Shown: positions 16,319-24,302 of the stretch, piece after piece
Numbering within the stretch: the first letter of the stretch is position 1
Layout of the letters: each line of letters opens with the position of its first letter
Assembly: GCF_000424145.1 (NCBI RefSeq)
Contig: NZ_AUJI01000045.1
Location: 1 to 35,876 of the forward strand
Length of the DNA: 35,876 bases
Direction of reading: 5' to 3'
Origin: Butyrivibrio sp. AC2005
Lineage (GTDB): Bacteria > Bacillota > Clostridia > Lachnospirales > Lachnospiraceae
The notes under the pieces: model-generated
What the model was told of the DNA's origin: nothing
Seen by the model: only the letters and a program-made list of their open reading frames with translations
Database searches by the model: none
Program-made: the position numbers and the translations under genes

Positions 16319-17185
16319 TCAGGACAAATCCAGACGCCCCGAAATATAGTATTTGTAATGCTTTTTCTTGCAATATTCTCTTATTTTATTGCTCAATTTT
16401 TTATCCTTGGTGTATTCCAGCAGATAGCATTTTTTATGGGCACGTTTTACAGTCTTTAAGTATTTTTTGAAATATTTTGTTTCATCGGAGTCGTTTTTCC
16501 CAAACTTATCCTTATCATAATCAATTATTTTTGAAAAAACCGTCTCCTGATTTACACCATCAAGAATCCCGTTAAGGTTGCCATTTTTCTCGTAATATTC
16601 TGTGATGAAGGTATCTCCTCCATTGATTATGACTTTTCCCTTTTTGCTAAGGCCTTTGAGAATATTTTCCACACCGGCATATATGTTTTCAGTATGATAC
16701 AGATAATAAACATCGATATTATCTACAAAAAAACCATCTACTCCGGTTTCATCTATCTCCGTAGAAAGCTCATTCAGGATAAAATTCTGCCATTTCTCCG
16801 TTGAAACATCGACCCATTTTTCATCAGGCCAATTATCATACACACCAAGTGTTATATCTTCGAATCTGCTGTAATAATCCCGATAATTCTCTATAGCTCC
16901 TACATTGATATAGCTGTAGACTTTATGTCCCTTTTTCTTTAGCTTCTTAATATCTTTTGATGAAAAGCCATTCTGAGCATCGAGGACAATTGTCTTATAA
17001 TCCCCAAACTTTTTCATGGCACTCTTTCCGGCATTTACCGATAGAAAAACGCCGTAATCGTAAGCAAATTTATTCCCGGCACAAACATTCATGCTAAACA
17101 CTCCCATAAAAAAGCATACGCACAATGTCAGCACCAGAACCCTTCGGCTTAAGTTTCTTTTAGCCACACTTATTAAATTCCCCAT
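16319..17185 (-). CDS. Secreted GH114/TM1410-like protein (endo-alpha-1,4-polygalactosaminidase family)
   Basis: A 288-residue exported protein. The signal peptide has KRNLSRR before a hydrophobic core (VLVLTLCVCFFMGVFSM) and a cleavage region near NVCAG. The mature part has the family's barrel motifs: TIVLDAQNGF, VYSYINVGAIENYRDYY, and VDGFFVDNIDVYY, which carries the acidic pair expected at the active site, then VIINGGDTFI. These fit the GH114-type fold, whose characterised member cleaves polygalactosamine; many homologues have no tested substrate. I chose ATG 17185 because AAAAGG lies six bases upstream; ATG 17200 has its GAGGAG almost touching, and GTG 17209 has none. A terminator follows. 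The cluster of lysines at the C-terminus may help it bind cell-wall polymers. Confidence 0.75.
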   Translation of the reverse strand: MGNLISVAKRNLSRRVLVLTLCVCFFMGVFSMNVCAGNKFAYDYGVFLSVNAGKSAMKKFGDYKTIVLDAQNGFSSKDIKKLKKKGHKVYSYINVGAIENYRDYYSRFEDITLGVYDNWPDEKWVDVSTEKWQNFILNELSTEIDETGVDGFFVDNIDVYYLYHTENIYAGVENILKGLSKKGKVIINGGDTFITEYYEKNGNLNGILDGVNQETVFSKIIDYDKDKFGKNDSDETKYFKKYLKTVKRAHKKCYLLEYTKDKKLSNKIREYCKKKHYKYYISGRLDLS

Positions 17186-17360
17186 GATAAACCTTTTCAT
17201 TCTCCTCACATATATTATTATTTGCCCGTAATTATTTTACAAAGCATAATCTGAAATGTACATAAGCTATTCATTAAAACTCTGAAATGAAGCAGATCCT
17301 TGTTGTTGCGTTACAGTTCAGACCCTTAGAATTATTCATATGCGCAAGTGATAATATCAC

Positions 17361-17810
17361 CTATAAGCTGGAATTAAATGTTTTAGCAAAAAGACATAAC
17401 CCGTCTTCTATTCCCTTAAAATCTAACCCTGCACGTATTGCAATCTTCTTAGTAATATCCTGTTCAGGGTCACATTCTATTACTGCGCTCTTGCCAAGTT
17501 CCTTTGTTCTTTCTAATAGCTCACTTGTTAGCGCCGTCGCATATCCCTTGCCCCAGTGCTTTTTCTTGAGAAGCCATCCTATCTCCATGCTATTCGTATC
17601 ATATTCATGGAAAATCACATATCCAACAAACTCACCTGCATCATTCTCTGCAGCAAAGACACTTGGCGGGTCGCACAAGCCATAGTCCTTAATGAACTGC
17701 TCCGTTTGATCCATTGAATATGGTGGCTCGATGTATTTCATCACATCAGGATCAGAAAGCACTTCGTAAAGATCCTGAGCATCGGATTTAATCATCTTTC
17801 TGATTATCAT
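17361..17810 (-). CDS. GNAT acetyltransferase (RimJ/RimL type)
   Basis: A 149-residue GNAT enzyme transferring an acetyl group from acetyl-CoA to an amine. The N-terminus MIIRKMIKSDAQDLYEVLSD opens the fold. The acetyl-CoA site is motif A, EIGWLLKKKHWGKGYATALT, with the pyrophosphate loop reading WGKGYA (family pattern Q/R-x-x-G-x-G/A). A C-terminal NxxS-type motif is replaced by KKIAIRAGLDFKG. ATG 17810 is preferred because GGGAG sits six bases upstream; a GTG at 17840 would start nearly on the previous gene's stop. It lies directly behind another GNAT gene, probably in one transcript. The substrate is unknown. Confidence 0.82.
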   Translation of the reverse strand: MIIRKMIKSDAQDLYEVLSDPDVMKYIEPPYSMDQTEQFIKDYGLCDPPSVFAAENDAGEFVGYVIFHEYDTNSMEIGWLLKKKHWGKGYATALTSELLERTKELGKSAVIECDPEQDITKKIAIRAGLDFKGIEDGLCLFAKTFNSSL

Positions 17811-17842
17811 AAACTGCTCCCATTTATATTCATGCTTCACTT

Positions 17843-18304
17843 CTAGCCATGTATGTACTCAACCTCATCAAGTTTACCTGTAATATGATTCCTATTTCCG
17901 GTAGGTACAAATCCATTCCGCAAATACAAGCGCTCTGCTCCGTGGTTGTTCTCTAAAATCCAAAGAACCGGAGTATGGCCGTTAGCCTGAATCTTAGAAA
18001 CAGCATATTCAAGAAGCTTGGTTCCATATCCTTTATTCTGGAATTCCGGCAGAACATATAAGTCTTCGATAAGTCCTCCATCAATTGATACCACTGCCAC
18101 GGGATCCTTGTCATATAGGATAAAGAATTCGCTACCTTTATCGCGCTTACCTGCTATATAATTCCGCTGATTCTCGATGGAATGCTGCTCAATAAAATCT
18201 GCGGAGCAAAATGAACGGTGGGATTCCTTCCAGGATATAGAATGGATTCTGGCCGCGTCCAGTATGTTCTTATCAGTCACAGGGACAATGGAATAATTCG
18301 CCAA
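17843..18304 (-). CDS. GNAT acetyltransferase
   Basis: A 153-residue GNAT enzyme. Motif A is LIEDLYVLPEFQNKGYGTKL, with the QNKGYGTKLL acetyl-CoA loop intact; the terminal motif NNHGAERLYLRNGFVPTG matches the small-molecule and protein acetyltransferase group. The start is a TTG at 18304 with GGGGAG six bases upstream, overlapping nothing. It lies between a GNAT fragment (ending at 18308) and a complete RimJ-like GNAT, so three acetyltransferase-derived frames stand in a row. The sequences differ too much for a recent tandem duplication. The substrate cannot be inferred. Confidence 0.82.
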   Translation of the reverse strand: MANYSIVPVTDKNILDAARIHSISWKESHRSFCSADFIEQHSIENQRNYIAGKRDKGSEFFILYDKDPVAVVSIDGGLIEDLYVLPEFQNKGYGTKLLEYAVSKIQANGHTPVLWILENNHGAERLYLRNGFVPTGNRNHITGKLDEVEYIHG

Positions 18305-18307
18305 AAC

Positions 18308-18526
18308 TCACTCCCCTATAATCAACTTATAGTAGTGTGCATCAAAATATGTTTCTTCACCCCATTTTCTAAAGCGTGACTTTCTATCTTCTGAAAAGCC
18401 AAGTTTCTTAAGGAGCGCGACAGATGCGGCGTTCATATCTGCGACTTTTGCAACGTGTAAATTCCTCCGTGAATTATTTATCTTTTTCCACCAGCTCATA
18501 AATATCCTTGGACGCTTTTTCTTCAA
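18308..18526 (-). pseudogene. C-terminal fragment of a GNAT acetyltransferase
   Basis: Only the last quarter of a GNAT survives: ADMNAASVALLKKLGFSEDR (the family's N-x-x-S-x-x-L-x-x-K-L-G-F motif), then a KWGEETYFDAHYYKLI end. The 20 or so residues before it come from bases that also encode the tail of the HD-domain remnant in another frame and do not look like GNAT sequence. The acetyl-CoA binding motif A is absent. The junction falls near 18475, between this piece and the HD remnant. Confidence 0.7.
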
Positions 18527-18764
18527 AGTATGCTCTCAGTCGAATATTTGAGTCCCACTTTGCCTGGGGGAAGTTTCCATAACGTCTTTTGACATCATTC
18601 ATGCGATCCTCGATGTTCATTACGCCTTCGCTGCCTGCCAACGCATCACAGAGCTGGATCAGCCTGTCGTAATCATCAGGTGTGATCTTACTTAGCTCTG
18701 TCCGGATCAGCTCGTACTCTTCGTCTGAAGTGTCGACATTTCCAATATACTCATCAAGTCTCAT
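18474..18764 (-). pseudogene. C-terminal part of an HD-domain phosphohydrolase
   Basis: The 96 residues match the tail of Firmicute HD-domain proteins: DDYDRLIQLCDALAGSEG, then MNIEDRMNDVKRRYG, a P-x-AKW segment and AYFEEKASKDIYELV. The metal-binding His/Asp half that should precede it is not in this frame, so the piece is probably non-catalytic. An ATG at 18764 lies in an ATGA overlap with the end of a short upstream frame (18761-18868), so it may still be translated. Family recognition of the tail is good; that it is a remnant rather than a distinct short protein is inferred. Confidence 0.65.
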
Positions 18765-18868
18765 ATTGTTAAAAGAGTGTGTAAGGCATTCTCGTACTCA
18801 CTTATAATCACAAGATTCTCCGCCATGCGCTCTTTAAGCATGGCTCTTGCAGTCTCCTGGTCAATCAT
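18761..18868 (-). CDS. Short frame of 35 codons upstream of the HD remnant
   Basis: From ATG 18868 the frame reads MIDQETARAMLKERMAENLV, continues IISEYENALHTLLTI and stops in an ATGA overlap with the HD remnant. It is helical and charged, and has coding-like codon use. It begins 15 bases after the SEC-C gene's stop. The family was not recognised; it may be the start of a gene whose middle was deleted, or a small independent peptide. Confidence 0.35.
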   Translation of the reverse strand: MIDQETARAMLKERMAENLVIISEYENALHTLLTI

Positions 18869-18883
18869 TAAATCCTTGTTTTC

Positions 18884-20101
18884 CTACCTTCCGCAGCACT
18901 TCTTATATTTCTTCCCAGAGCCACATGGACATGGGTCATTAGGATAAACTTTTTTCTGAATAATCCTCTGCTCACCGTATGGTCCATAAGGCATATCAAT
19001 TACCGGCAAAACATCTGCATTGCTATCAAGATCTAAGTTAAAGCCCATCCTCTCCATCTCCGGAGCCGCCTTTGCAAGCATCTGTGCTGCATGACTGCTT
19101 CCAGGCACGATTGTAGGCATCTGCCCGGGCTTAAGCTCTTTTGGCAAAAGCTCAATTGGCTTAAAACCTCTGTTATAGAGCATTCTGGTATTATTGGAAG
19201 CCTCATTATACAGCTGCATAAGCTTCTGAACCTGGTCCTGTCCCTTAAGCCGCAGATTGTCAAAGAACCACTGCATCGTATCAGTCAGATCGTCACTCTC
19301 AGATACCTCATTCCACAGGTCTGCAACCAACATTTCCGCGTCGTCATCATCCATATCAAGATCATTGATAAGAAATTTCTGCAGGTTCTGATATGACTTT
19401 TCCGAAACAAGCGCCATGGTATCGAAAAACTCGATAATCTCAGCCTCTGTCGGGATATAATAATCCTTGCCTGCCTGGTTCATCTTGAGCTCTTTAAGCG
19501 CTTCCTTATTATCAAGATACACTTCATCAACAAAAAACTCCGCTACTCTATAAACATACTGCAGATCTTTAGGGAATTTTTCATATATATACGTAAGCTC
19601 CTGCTCGGAGAATTTCATCCCCTTCTTCGTATTAGCCAGCTTAAGTACAACGTCGATTGGTGCATAACCATACATAAACTGCAGCCAGTCCAGGCATTTC
19701 CATATCCAGGAGGCTCTAGCCCTGTATTCCTCGAATTCTTTCGTCTTTACTTTTTTATACGCCGCGCCAACATCACCTGGGACAAAAATAGTACCGACAT
19801 CGTTAAACGCATAATCTGCCTCAGATAAAAGTGCTGCTCTCTCGCTGTCTTCTTCAGAATACGGACATCCTTTATTGATAGCCTTTTCAAAAAGCGCCAT
19901 AGTAGCATCATCAAATATGGAAAGTCTGTAAAACATAACCTCCGGATCCAGCATTGCATCCACAATAACATCAATAAGCTCATCCTTCTTAAGCTTGGAT
20001 GTACCCTTGATACCCATCTGAGAAGCAATGGCCCCCAGAGAATCCTTCTTGTAACGTTCGATTTTTTCCCTTAATGTCCTGTTGTCTGCTGATTTGCTCA
20101 A
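18884..20101 (-). CDS. SEC-C motif protein (405 aa)
   Basis: A 405-residue cytoplasmic protein ending in the SEC-C zinc motif DPCPCGSGKKYKKCCGR, the same module found at the tail of SecA, where it binds zinc. Residues 10-50 resemble a Rho-N/SAP-like helical module (GAIASQMGIKGTSKLKKDEL). The long middle is helical and acidic with no recognised catalytic motif. The start is a TTG at 20101 with GGGGGAT about seven bases upstream. SEC-C proteins of this type are common in Clostridia and poorly characterised; an adaptor or metal-dependent binding role is inferred. It appears intact while its neighbours on both sides are broken. Confidence 0.8.
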   Translation of the reverse strand: MSKSADNRTLREKIERYKKDSLGAIASQMGIKGTSKLKKDELIDVIVDAMLDPEVMFYRLSIFDDATMALFEKAINKGCPYSEEDSERAALLSEADYAFNDVGTIFVPGDVGAAYKKVKTKEFEEYRARASWIWKCLDWLQFMYGYAPIDVVLKLANTKKGMKFSEQELTYIYEKFPKDLQYVYRVAEFFVDEVYLDNKEALKELKMNQAGKDYYIPTEAEIIEFFDTMALVSEKSYQNLQKFLINDLDMDDDDAEMLVADLWNEVSESDDLTDTMQWFFDNLRLKGQDQVQKLMQLYNEASNNTRMLYNRGFKPIELLPKELKPGQMPTIVPGSSHAAQMLAKAAPEMERMGFNLDLDSNADVLPVIDMPYGPYGEQRIIQKKVYPNDPCPCGSGKKYKKCCGR

Positions 20102-20173
20102 AAGAGATCCCCCTTATCATACGGATTTATAATGAATGTCTCTAGTTTATACTTATCAATTCATTATAATAAA

Positions 20174-20485
20174 TTATACTGTGTGGGTCCCTGATTTCCA
20201 ATTATCACATTTTCTGCAAGTATATCTCTTAAATCCGCAGGCGCTGTTCCTGCATCCGAAGTAATTCCATTCAGAATCCATCCTTTTTTCCAGCATTCCG
20301 CCGCACCAAGGACAAGTAAAGAATTCTTGCTTTAGTTGTGCTTGATACATTTTCTCAAGCTCTATGACAAACTCAGATTCATTTCCCTGTACAACTACGA
20401 GAAATGGGAGCGAGAAAAGTTCGCAGATAATAAGGCATTGTCGCTGAAATCGGATACCAAGCCCTACTATAAGCCGGATAATCAC
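20174..20485 (-). pseudogene. Zinc-ribbon protein fragment (topoisomerase-like C4 finger)
   Basis: The recognisable part is a C4 zinc ribbon, TCPWCGGMLEKRMDSEWNYF, then GCRNSACGFKRYTCRKCDNW, resembling the C-terminal fingers of DNA topoisomerase I and of some nucleases. The first 35 residues of the frame look unrelated and have no proper start with a ribosome binding site; an internal ATG lies at MYQAQLKQEF. I read it as the end of a longer DNA-binding protein, or a small stand-alone finger protein of about 58 residues. Function unknown. Confidence 0.45.
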
Positions 20486-20498
20486 ATATATCAGATAC

Positions 20499-20516
20499 AG
20501 CCGCCCTGTGGCGGCT
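20499..20516. repeat. GC-rich 7-bp hairpin
   Basis: AGCCGCC (20499-20505) and GGCGGCT (20510-20516) pair perfectly around a CTGT loop, between the MFS and zinc-ribbon fragments. It lacks a T run on either side, so a classic terminator is doubtful. Confidence 0.4.
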
Positions 20517-20552
20517 TATTGAAGTGGAAAATACAACTAATCTTTCAGTTGA

Positions 20553-20843
20553 TTATTTTAAAACTACATACACTCCCGCAAGAAGTATCATTAACACTCC
20601 AACCACTGTAAAGCATGCAGATATTCCAAGCCCTGAAACGTAGGCTGATGCAAAGAGAAATAAGACTTCCACGAGACTTACTCCCATGTTGTAAGCTGAT
20701 AAAACTTCCGCCCGCCTATCTCCAAGATGATTTTTATCAACGACTTTATTTTCAATTCCATCAAATATATATGCAGGAACTGAAACTACAAGCGGAAGAA
20801 ACAGCATGATTACTTTATAAATACTTAACCATTTCATTATCAA
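20553..20843 (-). pseudogene. MFS-type transporter, C-terminal fragment
   Basis: The 96-residue frame contains two or three hydrophobic segments around RRAEVLSAYNMGVSLVEVLF, a loop-plus-helix arrangement typical of the last third of major-facilitator transporters, then ASAYVSGLGISACFTVVGVL. The first eight or more membrane helices are missing and there is no good ribosome binding site at the start, so it is a remnant. It stands between the zinc-ribbon piece and the broken DUF1284 gene. Confidence 0.5.
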
Positions 20844-20889
20844 AAAAGATGTACACAGAACCTACCGTTCCATGTACGCCTTATACCCG

Positions 20890-21312
20890 TCATAAAACAT
20901 ATTTTTTATCCCTGATATTTCTCCAGCATGCACTTACCGGATACCATTCACAATCTCCGCAGATAGCTTTAAGCCTCTCATCTTCTTTTCCAGCCCCCAG
21001 CTGTTCATCAAGTTTGGTGATAAGCTCCTGATATGAGTAAACTCCTTCTTTAAGTTCAAATGCGTCTATTACACCTTTATCAAAACGCTGAACCTTTTCA
21101 TCTGTTTTACATACACCCTCTGACACTTTGGATGGACAGTCACTACATAAGCAGTCCGTTGTAAAAATGATTTCCACCTTCTCATCCGGATTATTACGAA
21201 GGCGTTTTGTAACTATATCCATATTGGAGACAAATCCTTCCGAATATCCTTTTCAGCTATACCCTTGCGTGCACAATAGGTGATGCGGTCTTAGTTTAAT
21301 TATTCCGTCCAC
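20890..21312 (-). pseudogene. DUF1284 gene interrupted by an in-frame TGA
   Basis: Read from GTG 21312, the frame begins VDGIIKLRPHHLLCTQGYS, stops at TGA (21253-21255, codon 20), and continues in the same frame as KGYSEGFVSNMDIVTKRL through to CDCEWYPV-like cysteine sequence and TGA at 20890. DUF1284 proteins start with RPHHLLC-x-QG-x-x-GKGYS, so the stop replaces the conserved glycine: GGA to TGA by one base. The remaining body is intact, with DCLCSDCPSKVSEGVC and ICGDCEWYPVSACW, so the metal-binding cysteines of the core are present but the N-terminal His-His-Cys part is separated. Restart at ATG 21222 would give a 110-residue protein lacking it. The GTG start lies two bases after the preceding GNAT gene's stop. 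Confidence 0.85.
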
Positions 21313-21314
21313 TA

Positions 21315-21886
21315 TTATTCTTCATCCTCCAAGTATTCTATTTTTTTCTCAACTATATCCCTAGAAAAAACTGCACCATAAAAGGACCGGTACATCTCCC
21401 ACAGCTTTTCCCTTGATCTTATACTGCTGTTTTCTAACACAAGTATTATGAATGGAACTCCAAAGCACCTTACTCTTAGCCCAGTATCAATGCAACCGTT
21501 TCTTTCATAAAACCCTATGCGCCTTGCCTGAAGCTCCTTAAGGTCACGTTCTTTAGTATAAGCAGGATCTTCTACCTCTAAGATAATAAGCCCTGCTCCC
21601 GACATATATTCCCGAAGCAGTTTAATGATTTCACTGCCGAGCCCTTTATTTCTGTACTTAGGGAAAACTGCAAGATAGTCCACAAGAAAGCTCATTCCCT
21701 GCTTTACAAGGAACGTGTCCCGATTATCTCAGAATCATAAAATAATCCCAGGCACTCATATACTCCATCTTCAACAGCTTTTAGGATTACCGGAAGCTTT
21801 TTAAGCTCATCCTTGATAAAATCGTGGACCAGCCGTTCCTGATATATGGTTGTTATTTCAGCGCTTCGAAGCTTCTTTAGTTTCAT
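21315..21886 (-). pseudogene. GNAT acetyltransferase with a one-base frameshift
   Basis: Two adjacent frames together make one GNAT. The first, from ATG 21886, reads MKLKKLRSAEITTIYQERLV to LGLFYDSEIIG and then ends as TRSL-stop at 21704. The second frame, entered just there, reads TFLVKQGMSFLVDYLAVFPK and YRNKGLGSEIIKLLREY, the acetyl-CoA loop, and runs to 21315. Adding one T after the GGG near 21718-21720 restores a continuous IIGYTFLVKQGMSFL, so a one-base deletion is the simplest cause. The ATG overlaps the cupin gene's stop by four bases, so this was part of a coupled cupin-GNAT-DUF1284 operon. Confidence 0.88.
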
Positions 21887-22362
21887 CTGATCATATCCTC
21901 TGAATATGCAAGGTGCTTTATCTGCTCATAATCCGAAGGGCAGACATCACTTATCTCTTTATCACCAACCAGCCTGAATCCATCATAAGTAAACTTAGGA
22001 GTTGTGGCACAGGACATGAAACAATAACTGCTTTTATCAAGGTTTTCTGCAGCAAAAATGGCTCCTTTAGGTATTACTGCCATACCCTGCTGATCTTCCC
22101 CAGGTCCAATTACAACCTCCGACACGATTCCATTTATTATCATGGTAATCTTCAGCCCGCAGCCCTCATGATGGTACCAGATCTCATCACAGTCAATCTG
22201 ATGAAAATGAGAAATATCATCTCCTTCAAGCAGAAAATAGATACTTCCCATAAGCGACCGGTCTTCATGCGAAAAAGGTGCTGTGTAAACCTCTGCAAAA
22301 CATCCGCCTTCAGGATGCTTTTCCAAATGGTACTTTTGTTTTAAATACTCTGCTCTTTCCAT
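21883..22362 (-). CDS. Cupin protein (DUF985 / cupin_5)
   Basis: A 159-residue single-domain cupin. The characteristic phrases are LEKHPEGGCFAEVY, SIYFLLEGDDISHFHQIDCD and EIWYHHEGCGL, with the metal-ligand histidines in the SHFHQ and WYHHEG strands, then GAIFAAENLDKSSYCFMSCA. DUF985 proteins bind a metal and are suggested to act on sugar derivatives; no reaction is firmly assigned to most. AAGGAGAG lies directly before ATG 22362. It is the first, intact gene of a unit whose next two genes (GNAT and DUF1284) are both disrupted. Confidence 0.87.
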   Translation of the reverse strand: MERAEYLKQKYHLEKHPEGGCFAEVYTAPFSHEDRSLMGSIYFLLEGDDISHFHQIDCDEIWYHHEGCGLKITMIINGIVSEVVIGPGEDQQGMAVIPKGAIFAAENLDKSSYCFMSCATTPKFTYDGFRLVGDKEISDVCPSDYEQIKHLAYSEDMIR

Positions 22363-22392
22363 CTCTCTCCTTATGATTATCCATCTTATCTT

Positions 22393-22563
22393 TTACATAC
22401 TGAGCTGTACTAACAAATCCTTATATCTCTGGGAGTTGGTCCTTATATCTTCCTTTGAAACACCATAATAAAGATACGCGTCTTTCATAATCTTATTACT
22501 CTTTCGAATAAAGGACTTACTGCCACTTGCTCCATCGCCTATGTAACCGGTATTTGCGTATAC
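22393..22563 (-). pseudogene. 3' remnant of an unidentified gene
   Basis: After a TGA at 22564-22566 the frame reads VYANTGYIGDGASGSKSFIR, then KSNKIMKDAYLYYGVSKEDI and RTNSQRYKDLLVQLSM, with the stop at 22393. It has good coding character but no start, and the cupin gene follows 31 bases later. I do not recognise the family. Together with the ATPase start region to its right, it marks a rearranged boundary. Confidence 0.4.
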
Positions 22564-22720
22564 TCAATTGAAATTTCCCCAACAAACATATTTTATCATA
22601 GAAAACCGTCAACGGCGGCAGAGGGTATGGTACACAGTGCACGGTCTCCAATGCTAAAAGGTGTGATATGTAGTTTTATATCCATTTTGGTAAATTAATT
22701 TTCTATAATATCGCATATAA

Positions 22721-23872
22721 CTTGTTTTTCGGGCTGCTACTCTCCCTGAATTTAAGGATACACTCATCAAAACAGATTCCGCACCTGATCTGGTTCCAGT
22801 CAGCGTCATATATGGTCCAAACGGAGGCGGTAAGTCCAACCTGCTCCAGGCTCTATCATGTGTGATTTCCACCATAGTAAAGCCTGTACATGAGTTAGAA
22901 AAAAACCGTCAACCGCTCATCCTTCAGCAGAGGGTTGATGCCATCCCATTCTTATTTGACGATGTGTCAGCTAATGAACCGACAGAGTTCAAGCTATTTT
23001 TCTTAACAGGAAGCAACCTATACTGCTACTATATTGCCCTAAAGGATGATGAAGTAGTTTCTGAGTCACTGACTCGTAAAGCTGTCACTGCCAAGAAAAC
23101 TGCCGAGCTTTTTGACCGCGAAATGAATGATATTACCCTCGGATACAGTATCAACAAAAAAAGCATCAACAAAAATGTAAATCCGAAGATGCCCTATCTT
23201 TCATTCCTTGCCATCAACTACGATATCCCTGAAATCAGCGAAGTAATGACCTGGTTTGAAAGTTGCATCATCAGAAGCTACGCAAATCCGATGATTGAAC
23301 ACCAAATCATGCTGGAAAAGTATACAGAAAATAAGAGCCTGTTCATCAGTGCTCTGAACGATATGGATATTGACATTACAGATTACCGCTATGATGAAGA
23401 CAGTAAACAGCTTTACATGAAGCGCAAGCTTGGAAAAAAGGAATATGAGCTGTCATTCACAGAAGAATCAGATGGAACAAAGAAGCTTATCTCCGCTCTG
23501 CCAGTTATCCTACTAGCTCTACGTGAAGGAAGACTTGTCATCATTGACGAGCTTGATGCCAAACTCCACCCGAAGCTTCTGCGTTATGTGATCCTTCTTT
23601 TTAAAAATAAAGAGATAAACCGTCACGGTGCACAGCTGCTTTTCACTTCCCATGATATGTCTACTATGAAAAACTCCATCTTCCGCCGTGATGAAATCTG
23701 GTTTGCAGCAGAAAATGAAGCACACGAAAGTGATGTATATTCTTTACATGAAATGAGAAGCGAGGACGGAACAATAATCAAGAATACAGCCTCCTATGAC
23801 AAGCAATATCTTGAAGGCCGCTACGGCGCAGATCCCTATCTTCAGAACATGCTGGGAGGTGCGTTCAAATGA
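22721..23872 (+). pseudogene. AAA15-family (COG1106-like) ATPase lacking a start codon
   Basis: From 22721, directly after a TAA, the frame runs open to TGA 23872. Walker A is IYGPNGGGKSNLLQALS (22808-22858). The ABC-like signature is in LSFTEESDGTKKLISALPV, and Walker B is LVIIDELDAKLHP, with a switch histidine in LLFTSHDMSTM. This is the SMC/ABC-like AAA15 ATPase family, often paired with an RloB-type partner. No ATG, GTG or TTG exists in frame before 22862, which is past Walker A; the normal first strands before LVFRAATLPEFKD are missing or stop-interrupted. A GTG start at 22862 would give 336 residues without the ATP-binding loop. An ATGA overlap at the 3' end opens a second frame that stops after nine codons, possibly the cut-off start of a partner gene. 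Confidence 0.75.
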
Positions 23873-24302
23873 GTCTGAAACCAGCAAAGGCTTCTTGATG
23901 ACTAGCAGATTCTTGATAAAACTCTTTCATATCATCGCATGGGAATACATCACATGATGCACAAGAGTCTATTCTTTTTTCTCTGCAGCATTTGACGGGC
24001 ATGCATTCATCTCCAGCTTTCCATTCTGTGAGCCGGCAAGAAGGGCACTTTCCTTCTGAGAAATCCGGACATTTCGAACAATTTACACCACAATATGCCA
24101 ATTGCTCACGTAGCTGCTTTACAATTTCAGCCTGTTCCGCCGCAGACAACTCTGAAAGGTATATGCAGTACTCATTTGGATATCCCCCGACAAACTTCAT
24201 ATGCTCCATGCTTATCTGTTTAGGATCTGTAATCCATAGTACCTGTTCTCCCCAGAAATCTTCTATATATTTCAGTCGCTCTCCATTATAGATAATGTCC
24301 AT
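23865..24302 (-). CDS. Cysteine-rich DUF3795 protein
   Basis: A 145-residue protein with an N-terminal 65-residue region and a C-terminal DUF3795-type cysteine cluster: LAYCGVNCSKCPDFSEGKCP, then CRLTEW, MPVKCCREKRIDSCASCDVF and PCDDMKEFYQ. At least ten cysteines suggest zinc or iron-sulfur binding. The C-terminal SHQEAFAGFRLI is also usual for the family. GAGGAG lies four bases before ATG 24302. Its 3' end overlaps the convergent ATPase remnant by eight bases. The biochemical role of DUF3795 is not established. Confidence 0.82.
   Translation of the reverse strand: MDIIYNGERLKYIEDFWGEQVLWITDPKQISMEHMKFVGGYPNEYCIYLSELSAAEQAEIVKQLREQLAYCGVNCSKCPDFSEGKCPSCRLTEWKAGDECMPVKCCREKRIDSCASCDVFPCDDMKEFYQESASHQEAFAGFRLI

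Noticed and set aside
17361..18526. Recent tandem duplication of GNAT genes
   Set aside because: The three GNAT-derived products share only family motifs; their sequences differ throughout, so they are separate acquisitions or old paralogues.
21253..21255. TGA read as selenocysteine or reassigned codon
   Set aside because: Other genes here end with TGA, the family residue is glycine rather than cysteine, and no selenocysteine-insertion hairpin was evident directly downstream.
22654..22875. Minus-strand 73-residue frame opposite the ATPase start
   Set aside because: It is antisense to the Walker A region, which is clearly coding on the plus strand.
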